From Isosphaera pallida ATCC 43644 (lineage in GTDB: Bacteria; Planctomycetota; Planctomycetia; Isosphaerales; Isosphaeraceae), in assembly GCF_000186345.1 (NCBI RefSeq), contig NC_014962.1, positions 4,306,450-4,370,449 on the forward strand: 64,000 nucleotides of DNA, written 5' to 3'. Below, piece by piece: positions 16,919 through 26,575 of the stretch. How positions within the stretch are numbered: position 1 is the first letter of the stretch; every line of letters begins with the position of its first letter. The notes beneath the pieces are model-generated. The model saw only the letters and a list, made by a program, of their open reading frames with translations, had not been told where the DNA came from and did not search any database. Position numbers and translations under genes: made by a program.

Positions 16919-17662
16919 ATGAGTCTTCCGCCCATGATCGACGACCACCCGCCTCGCCTCAGCGCTGCTCAGCTCGACGAGCTGCGAGGCTTCACCACCC
17001 CCACCATCGCCAACGCGATCGAACTTTTCGAGGTCCGTCCCCGCCATACCGGATTCCTGCCCCACACGATTCGTGCCTTGACCCCGCATCTGGGAGTCAC
17101 CTTGGGTTACGCCGTGACCTGTCGGACCATCGCCGCTCCTCCGGGAGCCGACTTCGATCCGATCACCTCGGCCGATCGTCTCATGGCGTATTATCGCTAT
17201 GTCGCCGCGTCGCCCGGTCCCAAGGTGGCCGTCGCGCAAGACCTCGACGACCCGCCTGGTCTAGGGGCGTTCTTTGGCGAACTCAACGCCTCGGTCCACC
17301 AACGCTTGGGCTGCGTGGGCCACGTCACCTCCGGCTGCCCGCGCGACTTGGGCGAAGTCGAGGCGCTTGGCTTTGCCCTTTACGGACTCAATCCGTGCGT
17401 CAGCCACGCTTACATCCGGGTCGAGTCGTTCGGTGAACCGGTCGTGCTAGGCGGCGTGACCATCCAACCCGGCGACTTGATCCACGCTGACCGCCACGGC
17501 GTCTGCGTCATCCCCCGCGAAATCGAGTTCCGCCTGGCCGAAGCCTGCCGCGAGGTCGAACGAGCCGAACGCCCCTTGCTGGAACTCTGTCGCGCCGAAA
17601 CCTTCGACCTGGACGCCTATCTGATCGAACGTCGCCGCATGAAACCCGGACTGAGGGAGTAG
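16919..17662 (+). CDS. RraA-family protein (aldolase/demethylmenaquinone methyltransferase-like fold)
   Basis: A 247-residue cytoplasmic protein of the RraA/HMG-aldolase fold. The family pattern is clear: FTTPTIANAIE near the N-terminus, GAFFGELNASVHQRLGCVGH, then VTSGCPRDL, where the Arg-Asp pair forms the metal/substrate site, and later GVTIQPGDLIHADRHGVCVIP. Members include 4-hydroxy-4-methyl-2-oxoglutarate aldolases and the RNase E regulator RraA; which activity applies here cannot be read from sequence. Alternative ATGs exist at 16889 and 16934. The gene stands 173 bases upstream of a D-lactate dehydrogenase-type gene in the same direction. Confidence 0.88.
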   Translation: MSLPPMIDDHPPRLSAAQLDELRGFTTPTIANAIELFEVRPRHTGFLPHTIRALTPHLGVTLGYAVTCRTIAAPPGADFDPITSADRLMAYYRYVAASPGPKVAVAQDLDDPPGLGAFFGELNASVHQRLGCVGHVTSGCPRDLGEVEALGFALYGLNPCVSHAYIRVESFGEPVVLGGVTIQPGDLIHADRHGVCVIPREIEFRLAEACREVERAERPLLELCRAETFDLDAYLIERRRMKPGLRE

Positions 17663-17835
17663 TGACAACTCCTTATTCGCACACTTTCTTATACAATTGA
17701 GACCTTACGCTTTCGTGTCCGGCCCGCCTTAGCCTCAATCCATAAGTAAGATGGACGCTTCCCCTCCTCCTGGTTCCAAACCAGACAGGGAGATTGCCTC
17801 GCCGCGGTTTTCACGAGTTCAAGGAACCCATAACG

Positions 17836-18834
17836 ATGAAAGTTGCTGTTTTCGGAACCAAGCGCTACGACCGCGAGTATCTGGAGCGTTTCAACGCCGA
17901 GACCGGAGCCGGACATGAGTTGATCTTTCGAGAGGAGCGATTGTCAGAGGCGACCGTCGCCTCGGCGTCGGGCTGCGCCGCGGTGTGCGTCTTCGTCAAC
18001 GACGACGTATCGGCCAACGTGCTGGAGAGTCTGGCGGCTCTTGGGATCAAGGGAGTCGCGTTGCGTTGCGCAGGATTCAACAATGTCGATCTCAAGACGG
18101 CGCAACGTCTAGGGATGACCGTGGCGCGGGTACCGGCCTATTCGCCGCATGCGGTCGCCGAGCACGCGGTCGCTCTGATTCTGACCCTCAACCGCAAGAC
18201 CCATCGCGCCTTCAACCGGGTGCGCGAGGGCAACTTCGAATTGCAGGGCCTCTTGGGCTTCGACCTGCACGGCAAGACGGTCGGCACGATCGGCACCGGC
18301 CAAATCGGCTTGATCTTCGGCCGCATCCTACATCATGGCTTCGGCTGCCGCTGGCTGGCCTCCGACCCCAAACCCTCCGATCTCGCCCGCGCCTCGGGAG
18401 CCGAGTTCGTCGAGCTTGACCACCTCTACGCCGAGAGCGACATCATTTCGCTGCACTGCCCGCTCACGCCACAAACCCATCATCTTATCAACACTGACTC
18501 GATTGCTAAGATGAAGCGGGGCGTTATGCTGATCAACACCAGTCGCGGCGCGGTGGTGAACACCCGCGCGGTTATCCAGGGTTTGAAGTCTGGGATCATC
18601 GGCGCGTTGGGTCTGGATGTGTACGAGGAGGAGGCCGACGTCTTCTTCGAGAACCTCTCCGACCAAGTCCTCCAGGACGACGTGCTAGCGCGTCTGCTGA
18701 GTTTTCCAAATGTTCTGGTCACGAGCCATCAAGCCTACTTCACCCACGAAGCGATGGAGGCGATCGCCCGCGTCACCCTGGCCAACCTGACCGCCTTCGA
18801 AACTGGAACCCCTTCGGGCAACGAGTTGGTTTGA
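17836..18834 (+). CDS. ldhA: D-lactate dehydrogenase (2-hydroxyacid dehydrogenase family)
   Basis: A 332-residue NAD-dependent oxidoreductase that interconverts pyruvate and D-lactate. Motifs: the N-terminal [12 protein letters not shown] and [10 protein letters not shown], dinucleotide-binding GTIGTGQIG, then [20 protein letters not shown], the catalytic Arg in [10 protein letters not shown], the Glu in GLDVYEEE and the His in [11 protein letters not shown]. Length and the [11 protein letters not shown] loop fit the LdhA branch rather than glycerate or phosphoglycerate dehydrogenases. ATG 17836 aligns with the family start; the frame is open back to 17794. It is followed by a convergent histidine kinase gene 95 bases away. 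Confidence 0.93.
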   Translation: MKVAVFGTKRYDREYLERFNAETGAGHELIFREERLSEATVASASGCAAVCVFVNDDVSANVLESLAALGIKGVALRCAGFNNVDLKTAQRLGMTVARVPAYSPHAVAEHAVALILTLNRKTHRAFNRVREGNFELQGLLGFDLHGKTVGTIGTGQIGLIFGRILHHGFGCRWLASDPKPSDLARASGAEFVELDHLYAESDIISLHCPLTPQTHHLINTDSIAKMKRGVMLINTSRGAVVNTRAVIQGLKSGIIGALGLDVYEEEADVFFENLSDQVLQDDVLARLLSFPNVLVTSHQAYFTHEAMEAIARVTLANLTAFETGTPSGNELV

Positions 18835-18929
18835 GTGCGAACGGCCGTAACTCCAGCGCCCTGTGCATCGGCGCAGGTTGATGGACGCTGATCCCTCGCT
18901 TACGACATACGCCAACGGCCACTCAATCT

Positions 18930-20774
18930 TCATCTTCCGTGGTGGCCATGATCGCGGGAGCAATCGTCAGCCTCTTCGGGTTCCGAGGAATACGGCTCGG
19001 TTTCCGGCTCGTCCAGGCCGCGGCGTATGGGCAATTCCACGATGAAACGGGTGCCGACGCCGACTTGCGACTCGACCGTGAGCGTCCCGCCGTGTTCGCG
19101 GACGATCTTGAGGGCCACGGGAAGACCCAGGCCGGTTCCACGCGTTCCTTTAGAAGAGGCAAACCATTCAAAGATGGTGTCTCGTTCGGATTCGGGAATC
19201 CCCTTGCCGTTGTCCTCGACCACGATCCGAGCGATCGCGGTATGAGGATCATAGTGGGTCGAGAGCACCACGCGGGGCGATTCAACCTCCTCCACCGCAT
19301 CCAAGGCGTTGCCCACCAGGTTAAGCAGGGCGCGGCTCAGCGCGTCGGAGTCCAACGGCAACAGCGGCAGGTTGGGCTGGGTTCGCACCTCAAGCGTGAT
19401 CCCCTGCTCCTCGGCGCGGAGCAACAACGTGTCGGCCACATCGTTGACCAGCGCGTTGAGGTCGTCGAGCTCAAGAATGAGGCGGCGTTCCTTCGAGTAG
19501 GACAGCATGTCCAGAACGAGATTGGAGATTTTGCCCTGATTCTTCTCGACAACTCGCCACCCCTTGCGGATCAGGTCGAGATCGCCGCTTTTCAAGCCAA
19601 GTTGAACCAAGTGCGAACCGCTATTCATTCCTTGAAGGATGTTCTTGACATCGTGGGAGATGAGGGCGATGGTTTGGCCGACGGCTGCCAGACGCTCAGC
19701 GCGGAGTTTGGCCTCGTGGAAGGCGGTGTTCTCAATCGCCAGACCGGCCTGGTAGCCGATGGCTGCCAGCAGGGTCAGGTGGTCGTCAGTAAAGCGGGTG
19801 CGGGTGCGGATTGGCGCGGGGGCGGCCGACGGTTCGCCATCGGGGGTCACGACCGCTCCCAGGTGGGAGCGCACATCGACGTACAAAACGCCCAGGCGGG
19901 AATGGCGTCCCTGGAGCGGAACGCAGAGGACCTCGACGATGCCGAAACGGTCAATCGAGGCAGCGCAGTCGAACCGTTCGTCGGCCGGGGCGTTGAGCGA
20001 GAGGACCGCCTCGCCACGGCTTAACACGTGAGCGGGAATGGTGCGGGAAATCTGCCAGGTGGCCTCGCCCGAAGCGTCCGCTTCGGACTCGTTGCCGCGA
20101 CGCACCCGCGCAGCCTTGATTTCGAGGCGGTCGATCGAGTCGCCCAGCAGCACCGCGCCCCGATCGGCTCCGGTGGCTTCGAAGGCCAGGTCGAGGATCT
20201 GAGGAAGCAGGGCGTCGAGGTCGAGGGTTTGGCCGACCGCGGCCGTGGTCTGGTAAATCGTCGCCAAACTCGCCGAGGCCAGGTTGGAGCGAAGGCGTTC
20301 CTCGGCCTGACGGACCACCCGCGAGCCTTCGACCGGTGAGGGGGCCACGCTCACAGCGCGAACGATTTCCGAGCGCTCCGAGGCTGGGGAGTGGCGGGGC
20401 ATCTCGACCCGGGCTGGCACGGACGCCGTGGCGCACGAGGCGCTGGTGGAGCGTGGTCGGGAATCGCCGTAAAGAAGCACCGATTGCCCAATCCGCAGAT
20501 GATCCCCCGGTTTGAGGATCGCCCGCTTGACGGGCTCGCCATTGACAAAGGTGCCGTTGGCCGAGTTGAGATCGACGACCTCATGCCCCCCTTGGGCACC
20601 AACCCGGACCTCGGCGTGGCGTCGGGAGACCTCCTGGTCATGCAACCGCAACGAGGCCGTCGCGTCGCGTCCCAGAATCTCGGAACGCTGATCGCCCAAC
20701 TCGTAGCGCCGGCCCTGATCCGGTCCCTGAATCACGAACAGAGAAGCCACGACACGCTCCGGGGCGAAAACCAT
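18930..20774 (-). CDS. FHA-GAF sensor histidine kinase
   Basis: A 614-residue soluble sensor kinase. The N-terminus is an FHA phosphothreonine-binding domain (SEILGRDATASLRLHD, SRRHAEV, LNSANGTFVNGEPV; about 10-95). A GAF domain follows (about 160-360), then the kinase core: phosphoacceptor His in LISHDVKNILQGM, N-box NLVGNALDAVEE, G1 VEDNGKGIP, F-box IFEWFASSKG and G2 GTGLGLPVALK. It has no membrane segments, so it senses a cytoplasmic signal. No response regulator is adjacent. ATG 20774 (MVFAPERVV) is preferred to 20816 because FHA domains start near there. The FHA domain suggests cross-talk with Ser/Thr kinases, which are abundant in planctomycetes (inference). Confidence 0.92.
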   Translation of the reverse strand: MVFAPERVVASLFVIQGPDQGRRYELGDQRSEILGRDATASLRLHDQEVSRRHAEVRVGAQGGHEVVDLNSANGTFVNGEPVKRAILKPGDHLRIGQSVLLYGDSRPRSTSASCATASVPARVEMPRHSPASERSEIVRAVSVAPSPVEGSRVVRQAEERLRSNLASASLATIYQTTAAVGQTLDLDALLPQILDLAFEATGADRGAVLLGDSIDRLEIKAARVRRGNESEADASGEATWQISRTIPAHVLSRGEAVLSLNAPADERFDCAASIDRFGIVEVLCVPLQGRHSRLGVLYVDVRSHLGAVVTPDGEPSAAPAPIRTRTRFTDDHLTLLAAIGYQAGLAIENTAFHEAKLRAERLAAVGQTIALISHDVKNILQGMNSGSHLVQLGLKSGDLDLIRKGWRVVEKNQGKISNLVLDMLSYSKERRLILELDDLNALVNDVADTLLLRAEEQGITLEVRTQPNLPLLPLDSDALSRALLNLVGNALDAVEEVESPRVVLSTHYDPHTAIARIVVEDNGKGIPESERDTIFEWFASSKGTRGTGLGLPVALKIVREHGGTLTVESQVGVGTRFIVELPIRRGLDEPETEPYSSEPEEADDCSRDHGHHGR

Positions 20775-21155
20775 CGTGGAGCGGACGCCAAGCGTCGCGG
20801 CCGTCGTCCAGCCCACGTTTCACGTCCGCGTAACACCCTCGCATGATTGTACGTCCCGCCTCTCTTGGAGTCGAGTCGGAAGACGGAGTTGCGTTCCGCC
20901 CCGCTCTGCCACCGAACCGCCCGTGTTTCGCCAAAACCGCGTCCCAGGTGGCGACTCGCAAGAACGGACTTGTTCCGCACCGAGTCCAGACCAACAGTTG
21001 GGCCGCCCACAGTTGGGCCGCCCCGCGGCCGACATTGCGGTGAAGCATCGGCGGTGTTTCAAGACGGACGCGGCGGAATCGGCGATGGAACATTGGACGA
21101 ATCGGGTCGCCACGCTACACTCACACCAATCGCCTTCTTTCTTGAGGAGTCGCCT
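20775..21155. other. Divergent intergenic region with a 15-bp tandem duplication
   Basis: A 381-base gap between the FHA kinase (minus) and the serine protease (plus). It includes a perfect tandem duplication of acagttgggccgccc (20994-21008 and 21009-21023). No gene or RNA is recognised; both promoters should lie here. Confidence 0.6.
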
Positions 21156-22214
21156 ATGAGCGAGCAAACGGAAGCGACGCGCCGTCCGCAACGGCCAATT
21201 GAAGCAGCGCGAAGGGTGGGGACGCGGTGGGGGTGGCTTGTTGCGACCGCCGCGCTGGCTGCGGCATCCTCAGCGCCCGCGGCTGCTGGGGACCGCGAAC
21301 GAATTGTCCTGCGCCAGGGCCAGTTGATCATCGGCGAGGTGCTGGCCGAAAAGCAAGACGCGATCTTCGTCGATGTCGGGTTTGACGTGGTGAAGGTGCC
21401 TCTGGAGGCGATCGAGTCGCGCGGGCCTCTGGAGGACGAGCGCGACGCAACTCCGCAAGCGGTCCGCGAGGTCGAGGGCGGGTTTTACCGCGTTGGTCGT
21501 TTGGAACGCCAACCGGTCAAGGAACTCGTGGATCGCTACGGCGAGGCGGTGGTCTCGATCGAAACGCCCTCGGGGAAAGGCTCCGGCTTCATCATTAACC
21601 CCGATGGTTACACAGTCACCAACGCGCACGTGGTGGAGGGGGAAACCAAGATCGCGGTCATTCTCTACTTGAAGACTCCCAACGGCGGTTTGACCCGCAA
21701 ACGAATCGACGACGTAGAACTCGTCGCCATCAACCCTTACGTTGACTTGGCGCTTTTGAAAATCCCACCGACCGAGGGCGTGAAACTTTCGGCGGTGACC
21801 CTGGGTAGTCTTGACGACCTGCGCGCGGGCGACGGGGTGTTCGCGGTGGGGAATCCCTTGGGTTTGGAACGAACAGTCACCCAGGGGATTCTTAGCACGC
21901 TCAACCGCAACTTTGAGGGCCAGGTGTATCTCCAGACTGATACGGCGATCAATCCAGGCAACTCGGGTGGTCCGTTGTTCAACCTGCGGGGCGAGGTGAT
22001 CGGTGTGACCAACATGAAGGCCACTCAGGGGGACAACGTGGGGTTCGCTATCCCGATCAATGTGGTGCTGGACTTCCTGAAAAACCGCGACACCTTCGCC
22101 TATGGCAAGGACAATCCCAACTCAGGCAACCGTTACCTCGACCCGCCTCGGCGGATTCGCCCCGAACCGCCGTCGTTCGACGAGGGTGACCATGCCGGTT
22201 CGGGCCAACCCTGA
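21156..22214 (+). CDS. Trypsin-like serine protease (HtrA/Deg-like), no PDZ domain
   Basis: A 352-residue exported protease. The N-terminus has a hydrophobic segment WGWLVATAALAAASSAPAAA (signal peptide or anchor). Residues about 45-90 form a small beta-rich region (RQGQLIIGEVLAEKQDAIFV). The chymotrypsin-fold domain carries the triad His in VTNAHVV, Asp in YVDLALLKI and Ser in NPGNSGGPLF, with the HtrA-like GSGFIINPDGY and VFAVGNPLGLERTVTQGI. It ends shortly after the catalytic domain, so the PDZ domains usual in DegP/HtrA are missing. ATG 21156 has gaggag seven bases upstream. It may be co-transcribed with the secreted protein gene 222 bases downstream. Role in envelope protein quality control is inferred. 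Confidence 0.9.
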   Translation: MSEQTEATRRPQRPIEAARRVGTRWGWLVATAALAAASSAPAAAGDRERIVLRQGQLIIGEVLAEKQDAIFVDVGFDVVKVPLEAIESRGPLEDERDATPQAVREVEGGFYRVGRLERQPVKELVDRYGEAVVSIETPSGKGSGFIINPDGYTVTNAHVVEGETKIAVILYLKTPNGGLTRKRIDDVELVAINPYVDLALLKIPPTEGVKLSAVTLGSLDDLRAGDGVFAVGNPLGLERTVTQGILSTLNRNFEGQVYLQTDTAINPGNSGGPLFNLRGEVIGVTNMKATQGDNVGFAIPINVVLDFLKNRDTFAYGKDNPNSGNRYLDPPRRIRPEPPSFDEGDHAGSGQP

Positions 22215-22435
22215 GAGTGGTCTCAACCCGACGCCCTCAGTCGATTCCACGAACGCCGGCTATCGAAGGTGGGCGTCGCCGCCTCGGATCCTGGAAGCGT
22301 CTGGATCCTCGCCGGATGTTTCCATTTTCCTTCCGCCTGTCGAACTTCGCTCGATTCGGTCTCGTTTCCGTTCCGAGGGTCACCGACCTAACGGTGACTT
22401 CTCCTCTTCGACGTGTTTTTTGGAGTGTCAATCCC

Positions 22436-24181
22436 ATGATCGAGCCGCTACGGTCGGTTCGTCGTATGCTTGCTCCGCTGGCTTTGGTTGGAACCCTGGT
22501 TGTGGCCGGGGTCCTTCCCACCGCCCGCGCTCAAACGCCTCTCTCCGAGACGCTGCCCGACTCGACGCTGGCTTACGTCGAAATCGCCCATTTCGCTCAA
22601 CTGCGTGAAAAATTTGACCAGACGCAGTTCGGTCAAATGCTCAAAGACGAGGCGATGAAGCCGCTGATCGAGGAAATCGAATCCAAGCTGGCCGAAGGCA
22701 ACAACGAGGTCAAAGCCGAACTGGGCTTCAGCCTGTCGGAAATCCTGGATATCCCCCAAGGCCGGATCGCGGTGGGCGTGGTGCCGACTCCAGGAGCCAA
22801 TCCCCCCGTCAAGGTGATCGTGTCCGCCGACGCCGGCAAGAACGACGCCAAGATGGCCGAGTTGATGGATCGGATCACCAAGCTGGCCGGGGACAAGGGC
22901 AACGCCAAGGTCTCCACCGAAGAGTTCAACGGCCGCAAGCTGACCGTAATTCAGCCCAACGAGGGTCCGGCGATCGTCTGGAGCGCCAGCAACGGCATCT
23001 ACACCATCACCCTCGGCGTGGACGCGATGCAGGACGCCATCAAGAACGCTGATGGTCGCCCTGACTCGCTGGCCAAATCCGACCTCTTCAACAAGTGCGT
23101 TCAGAAGCTGGGCAACACGCAAACCTTCTTTTTCCTTAACCTGAACGCCGCGGTCCAACTGGCGCTGGAAAACGCTCCCGGCGGCGATCAACAGATCGGC
23201 CCAATCATTCAGGCGCTCGGGGTCAACAACATCAAGGCGTTCTGCGGCGCAATCAACTTCGCCGACGGTCGCTACGACAGCCAACAGACGCTGTTCCTGC
23301 TGACGCCTCGGCCCGCCCAGGGGATCATGCGGTTGTTCCAGATGCCGCAAACCGCCTCGGAACCGGAAGCGTGGGTGCCGGCCAACGTCGCCTCCTACTC
23401 GTCGCTGAACTGGGACTTCGCTGAGTTCTACAGCGGCCTGGAGGACATCATCAACATGTTCGCCCCCGGCACGTTGGGCGTGATCGAGCAACAACTGGCC
23501 GGGGCGGGTGAGCCGATCTCGTTCCAGAAAGATATCTTCGGTCTTCTGGCCAACCGGATCAGCTTCGCCACCACCACGGGGACTCCCGGCAAGCCGGAAA
23601 CCCAGATGACCTTGGTTGGCGTGCAACTCAAGGATGGTAAGGCGTTTCGCGCGACCCTCAATAAACTGTTCACCTTGGCGGGGGCTCAACCCGAGACCCG
23701 TCGGTTCGAAGGCGAGGAGATTTTGGAGTTCCCCCTGCCCGACTTGCCCAACGCCGACCAACTCGGCGTGGGTGACCGGATTGGTCTGGTGATCCGCGAC
23801 GACGTGATGCTCTTCTCCACCGACCCGGCCACCCTGGAGCAAGTCATCCGTGGCGGCCAGGATCGTCTGGCTGACTCCGACGGATTCAAGGCTGTGCGCA
23901 GCATGATGCCCAACAATGTCAGCTTTATCAGCTACACCGACGCTGTCGCAGGAGCACAAAGCGCTTACGAGATGTTCAAGAGTGGTGGCTTGGATGAGGC
24001 ATTCGACCAGGCTCGCGCCATGGGAGCTGACCTCCCACGGATCAACGACCTGTTCGACACCAGCAAGATTCCTCCCTTCGAGGTCTTCAAGAAGTACATC
24101 ACCCCCGCTGGCGGCTACTGGATCATGGACGAGGACGGCCTGTCGATGATCTCCTTCTCCGCCCGTTCGGCTCGTCCGTGA
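22436..24181 (+). CDS. Large secreted protein of unknown function
   Basis: A 581-residue exported protein. The N-terminus has an n-region MIEPLRSVRR, a hydrophobic core LAPLALVGTLVVAGV and a cleavage-like ARAQ. The rest is soluble alpha/beta with no membrane segments. Phrases such as LPDSTLAYVEIAHFAQLREKF, GRIAVGVVPTPG and DVMLFSTDPATLEQVIRGG recall the DUF3352-like class of secreted proteins whose repeats begin with a statement of residue use near 'P.d....v.v.d'; that link is tentative. No catalytic motif is seen. ATG 22436 was chosen because it begins the signal peptide and has ggag upstream; the frame is open back to 22217. Confidence 0.8.
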   Translation: MIEPLRSVRRMLAPLALVGTLVVAGVLPTARAQTPLSETLPDSTLAYVEIAHFAQLREKFDQTQFGQMLKDEAMKPLIEEIESKLAEGNNEVKAELGFSLSEILDIPQGRIAVGVVPTPGANPPVKVIVSADAGKNDAKMAELMDRITKLAGDKGNAKVSTEEFNGRKLTVIQPNEGPAIVWSASNGIYTITLGVDAMQDAIKNADGRPDSLAKSDLFNKCVQKLGNTQTFFFLNLNAAVQLALENAPGGDQQIGPIIQALGVNNIKAFCGAINFADGRYDSQQTLFLLTPRPAQGIMRLFQMPQTASEPEAWVPANVASYSSLNWDFAEFYSGLEDIINMFAPGTLGVIEQQLAGAGEPISFQKDIFGLLANRISFATTTGTPGKPETQMTLVGVQLKDGKAFRATLNKLFTLAGAQPETRRFEGEEILEFPLPDLPNADQLGVGDRIGLVIRDDVMLFSTDPATLEQVIRGGQDRLADSDGFKAVRSMMPNNVSFISYTDAVAGAQSAYEMFKSGGLDEAFDQARAMGADLPRINDLFDTSKIPPFEVFKKYITPAGGYWIMDEDGLSMISFSARSARP

Positions 24182-24318
24182 GCGCGTTGCCAACAGCCGG
24201 CGAGTCGGCGTGGGTATTCCCTCTTGACAGACGGTTATTTGTTTGATGTCACCCCGAAAGGCGGGTTGTTCAGGCTTCCAGCTCGAACAACCCGCCTCGT
24301 TCGTTCTGAGAACGAGAG

Positions 24319-25092
24319 ATGAACGCACGGCAATCTGTCATCAGCATGGAGTCTACGTCACTGGCGCTGGGGTTGGATGGCTGTCGGGCGGGCTGGGTGG
24401 TGGTGGCGGCGCGTTGTCGGGTCGGACGTCCCGAGGCGATCGATTGGCAAGGCCGGATTGTATCGAGCCTGGCCGACGCTCTGGCGATCTGGCCCGAGGC
24501 GGCGACGGTCGCCATCGACATCCCAATGGGTCTCACCGAATCGGGCCCTCGACAATGCGACCGTCTGGGACGGGCCTTGCTGCCAAGCGCTCGACGTTCC
24601 AGCATCTTTCCGGCTCCGGTTCGATCGGCTCTGGCGGGCCGCACCCGCGCCGAGGCCGACGCGCTGCATCGTCAGGCCGATGGTCGCGGGGTCGCCGCTC
24701 AAACCTTCAACCTGTTCCCCAAAATCCGCGAAGTCGATAACTGGCTGCGGACGCAACCAAAGTGGCGCGGCCGAATCATCGAAGTGCATCCCGAAGTCGT
24801 CTATACGCTCTGGAACGAGCAGGGACCACTGCTGGGTTCCAAGAAAACCGCCGAGGGACAGCGTCAACGTGCCGAACTGATCCGTGCGCGGTGGGGTCTA
24901 GCGCCTCTCAGCCAGGTTCGCGCCTCTCTGCATGACGCGGGCCATCGTCGAGCCGACTTCGCCGAGGACGACCTGCTGGACGCCTTCGCGGTAACGGGAG
25001 CGGCAATCCGTCGGACCCAAGGATATGCGTTATGCTGGCCCGACCCACCCGAGACCGATCGGTTCGGCTTGACCATGGCGCTGTTCGCCTGA
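24319..25092 (+). CDS. DUF429-family protein (predicted RNase H-fold nuclease)
   Basis: A 257-residue cytoplasmic protein. It has the family hallmarks: GLDGCRAGWVVVA at the N-terminus (Asp plus GW), VAIDIPMGLTESGPRQCDR with the second Asp, SSIFPAPVRSAL, then FNLFPKIREVD, EVHPEVVY and, near the end, DDLLDAFAV. These acidic residues at the ends of strands fit an RNase H-like metal site; the biochemical function of DUF429 is not established. A second ATG at 24346 would remove nine residues. It stands 49 bases before the phosphofructokinase gene and may share a transcript. Confidence 0.88.
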   Translation: MNARQSVISMESTSLALGLDGCRAGWVVVAARCRVGRPEAIDWQGRIVSSLADALAIWPEAATVAIDIPMGLTESGPRQCDRLGRALLPSARRSSIFPAPVRSALAGRTRAEADALHRQADGRGVAAQTFNLFPKIREVDNWLRTQPKWRGRIIEVHPEVVYTLWNEQGPLLGSKKTAEGQRQRAELIRARWGLAPLSQVRASLHDAGHRRADFAEDDLLDAFAVTGAAIRRTQGYALCWPDPPETDRFGLTMALFA

Positions 25093-25141
25093 GATTGGGT
25101 CGTGGGCCCGACTGGCAATAAGCTCTTGCGAAGGCAAGTGG

Positions 25142-26536
25142 ATGGGGGTTAGGGTGGAAAAGCCGCCCTTGAAAACCACCGCGTCCCGCCGCGCGGGGTT
25201 GAACCTCCTTGGAACACTTCCAAAGATGATCGAACCGACTGGACGGCTTGTTGAGATTGAACGTCTAGGTCCCGCCACGTTTCCCACCAACTGGAGGGTG
25301 GCGCGCCGAGCAGGCGATTGGTCGTTGGTCGATCCGGCGGTCCGTGTCCGCGTTCGGGCCGATTGGCCCTTGCCCCCCGACCATGAGGAACTTTGGTTCG
25401 AGCGGGCCGGGCCTCGGCGTTGGCTCCGGTTCGACCCCACCCAGACTAAGGCGGCGATCGTGACCTGTGGCGGCCTTTGCCCCGGTCTGAACAACGTGAT
25501 CCGCTCGGTTTATCTGGAACTAACCCGCAACTACGGCGTGCCCACCGTGCTGGGCATCCGTCACGGCTATCTCGGGCTGACCGCCGAGGGGCCACCGCCG
25601 GAAGTGCTGACCATGGAGCGGGTCGGTCCCATTCACCGCATGGGCGGCACCATTTTGGGCAGCTCGCGCGGACAACGCGACACCGCCGAAATGGCCGCCA
25701 CCCTAGAACGTCTTGGTATCACCATGCTCTTTTGCGTCGGAGGGGACGGCACCCAGCGCGGGGCGCTGGCGATTGGCCGGGAGATCCGCGCCCACGGCAA
25801 GGAGATCGCCGTGGTCGGCATTCCCAAAACCATCGACAACGATTTGATGTACACCGATCGCACCTTTGGTTTCGACACCGCCATTCAGATCGCCCATCAG
25901 GTCATCCAGGTGGCCCATACCGAAGCCAAGGCCGGAGTGCGTGGGATTGGCCTGGTCAAGCTGATGGGACGCGACTCCGGCTTCATCGCGGCGATGGCCA
26001 CCCTCGCGTGTCAGGAGGTCAACGTCACGTTGATTCCCGAGGTGCCGTTCCGTCTGGAAGGGGAAGAGGGTCTGCTGGCCGTCTTGGAACGCCGGTTGGA
26101 TCAACGCGGGCACGCCGTGGTGGTGGTCGCCGAGGGGGCCGGTCAGGACCTCTTCGAAGGGGGCCCTGAAGCCCTCGGGTTCGACGCCTCGGGCAACCGT
26201 CGCTACCATGACATCGGCCTCTTCCTCAAGGAGAGGATCACCGACCACTTCAAAGCGATCGGCAAACCTGCCGACCTGAAGTATCTTGACCCAAGCTATA
26301 TTATCCGCAGCACACCGGCAATCTGCACCGACTCGGCACTGTGCGACCAACTGGGACGCGACGCGGTTCACGCCGCGTTGGCGGGAATGACCAACGTGGT
26401 GGTCACCCGTTTGAACAATCTCCCGGCTCTGGTGCCGATGGAAATGACGGTCTCCCGAAAGCGGGTTATCGACCCTCAAGGCCCCATCTGGACCTCGGTG
26501 CTGGCCGCCACCGGACAACCCCCCCTGTTGAGATAA
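25142..26536 (+). CDS. 6-phosphofructokinase, long form (plant/protist-like group)
   Basis: A 464-residue enzyme phosphorylating fructose 6-phosphate in glycolysis. Motifs: IVTCGGLCPGLNNVIR (phosphoryl donor loop), GSSRG, VGGDGTQRGA, GIPKTIDNDL with the catalytic Asp, LMGRDSGFIA and VAEGAGQDL. The GGDGT Gly is the residue associated with ATP use, whereas the Lys in PKTIDND is shared with PPi-dependent enzymes; the Gly+Lys combination is known from ATP-dependent plant and trypanosomatid-type enzymes, so ATP use is the better guess. About 100 extra N-terminal residues precede the catalytic fold. ATG 25142 has aagg seven bases upstream; ATG 25226 is an alternative. A two-hairpin repeat follows the stop. 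Confidence 0.93.
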   Translation: MGVRVEKPPLKTTASRRAGLNLLGTLPKMIEPTGRLVEIERLGPATFPTNWRVARRAGDWSLVDPAVRVRVRADWPLPPDHEELWFERAGPRRWLRFDPTQTKAAIVTCGGLCPGLNNVIRSVYLELTRNYGVPTVLGIRHGYLGLTAEGPPPEVLTMERVGPIHRMGGTILGSSRGQRDTAEMAATLERLGITMLFCVGGDGTQRGALAIGREIRAHGKEIAVVGIPKTIDNDLMYTDRTFGFDTAIQIAHQVIQVAHTEAKAGVRGIGLVKLMGRDSGFIAAMATLACQEVNVTLIPEVPFRLEGEEGLLAVLERRLDQRGHAVVVVAEGAGQDLFEGGPEALGFDASGNRRYHDIGLFLKERITDHFKAIGKPADLKYLDPSYIIRSTPAICTDSALCDQLGRDAVHAALAGMTNVVVTRLNNLPALVPMEMTVSRKRVIDPQGPIWTSVLAATGQPPLLR

Positions 26537-26575
26537 CTCAAACCCTCTCCCTCTCCAACTCTAATCTAAGCCGTT

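Noticed and set aside
17663-17835. Sigma-70-type promoter before the lactate dehydrogenase gene (ttatacaat near 17690)
   Set aside because: A -10-like word is present but no -35 element at suitable spacing, so it is not listed as a feature.
20847-21155. Upstream extension of the serine protease frame
   Set aside because: Lies before a start with a strong ribosome-binding site and signal-peptide-like sequence; the extension lacks any family pattern.
22448-24328. Minus-strand ORF of 626 codons over the secreted protein gene
   Set aside because: His/Gln/Arg-rich translation typical of an antisense shadow in high-GC DNA; the plus frame has a signal peptide and natural composition.
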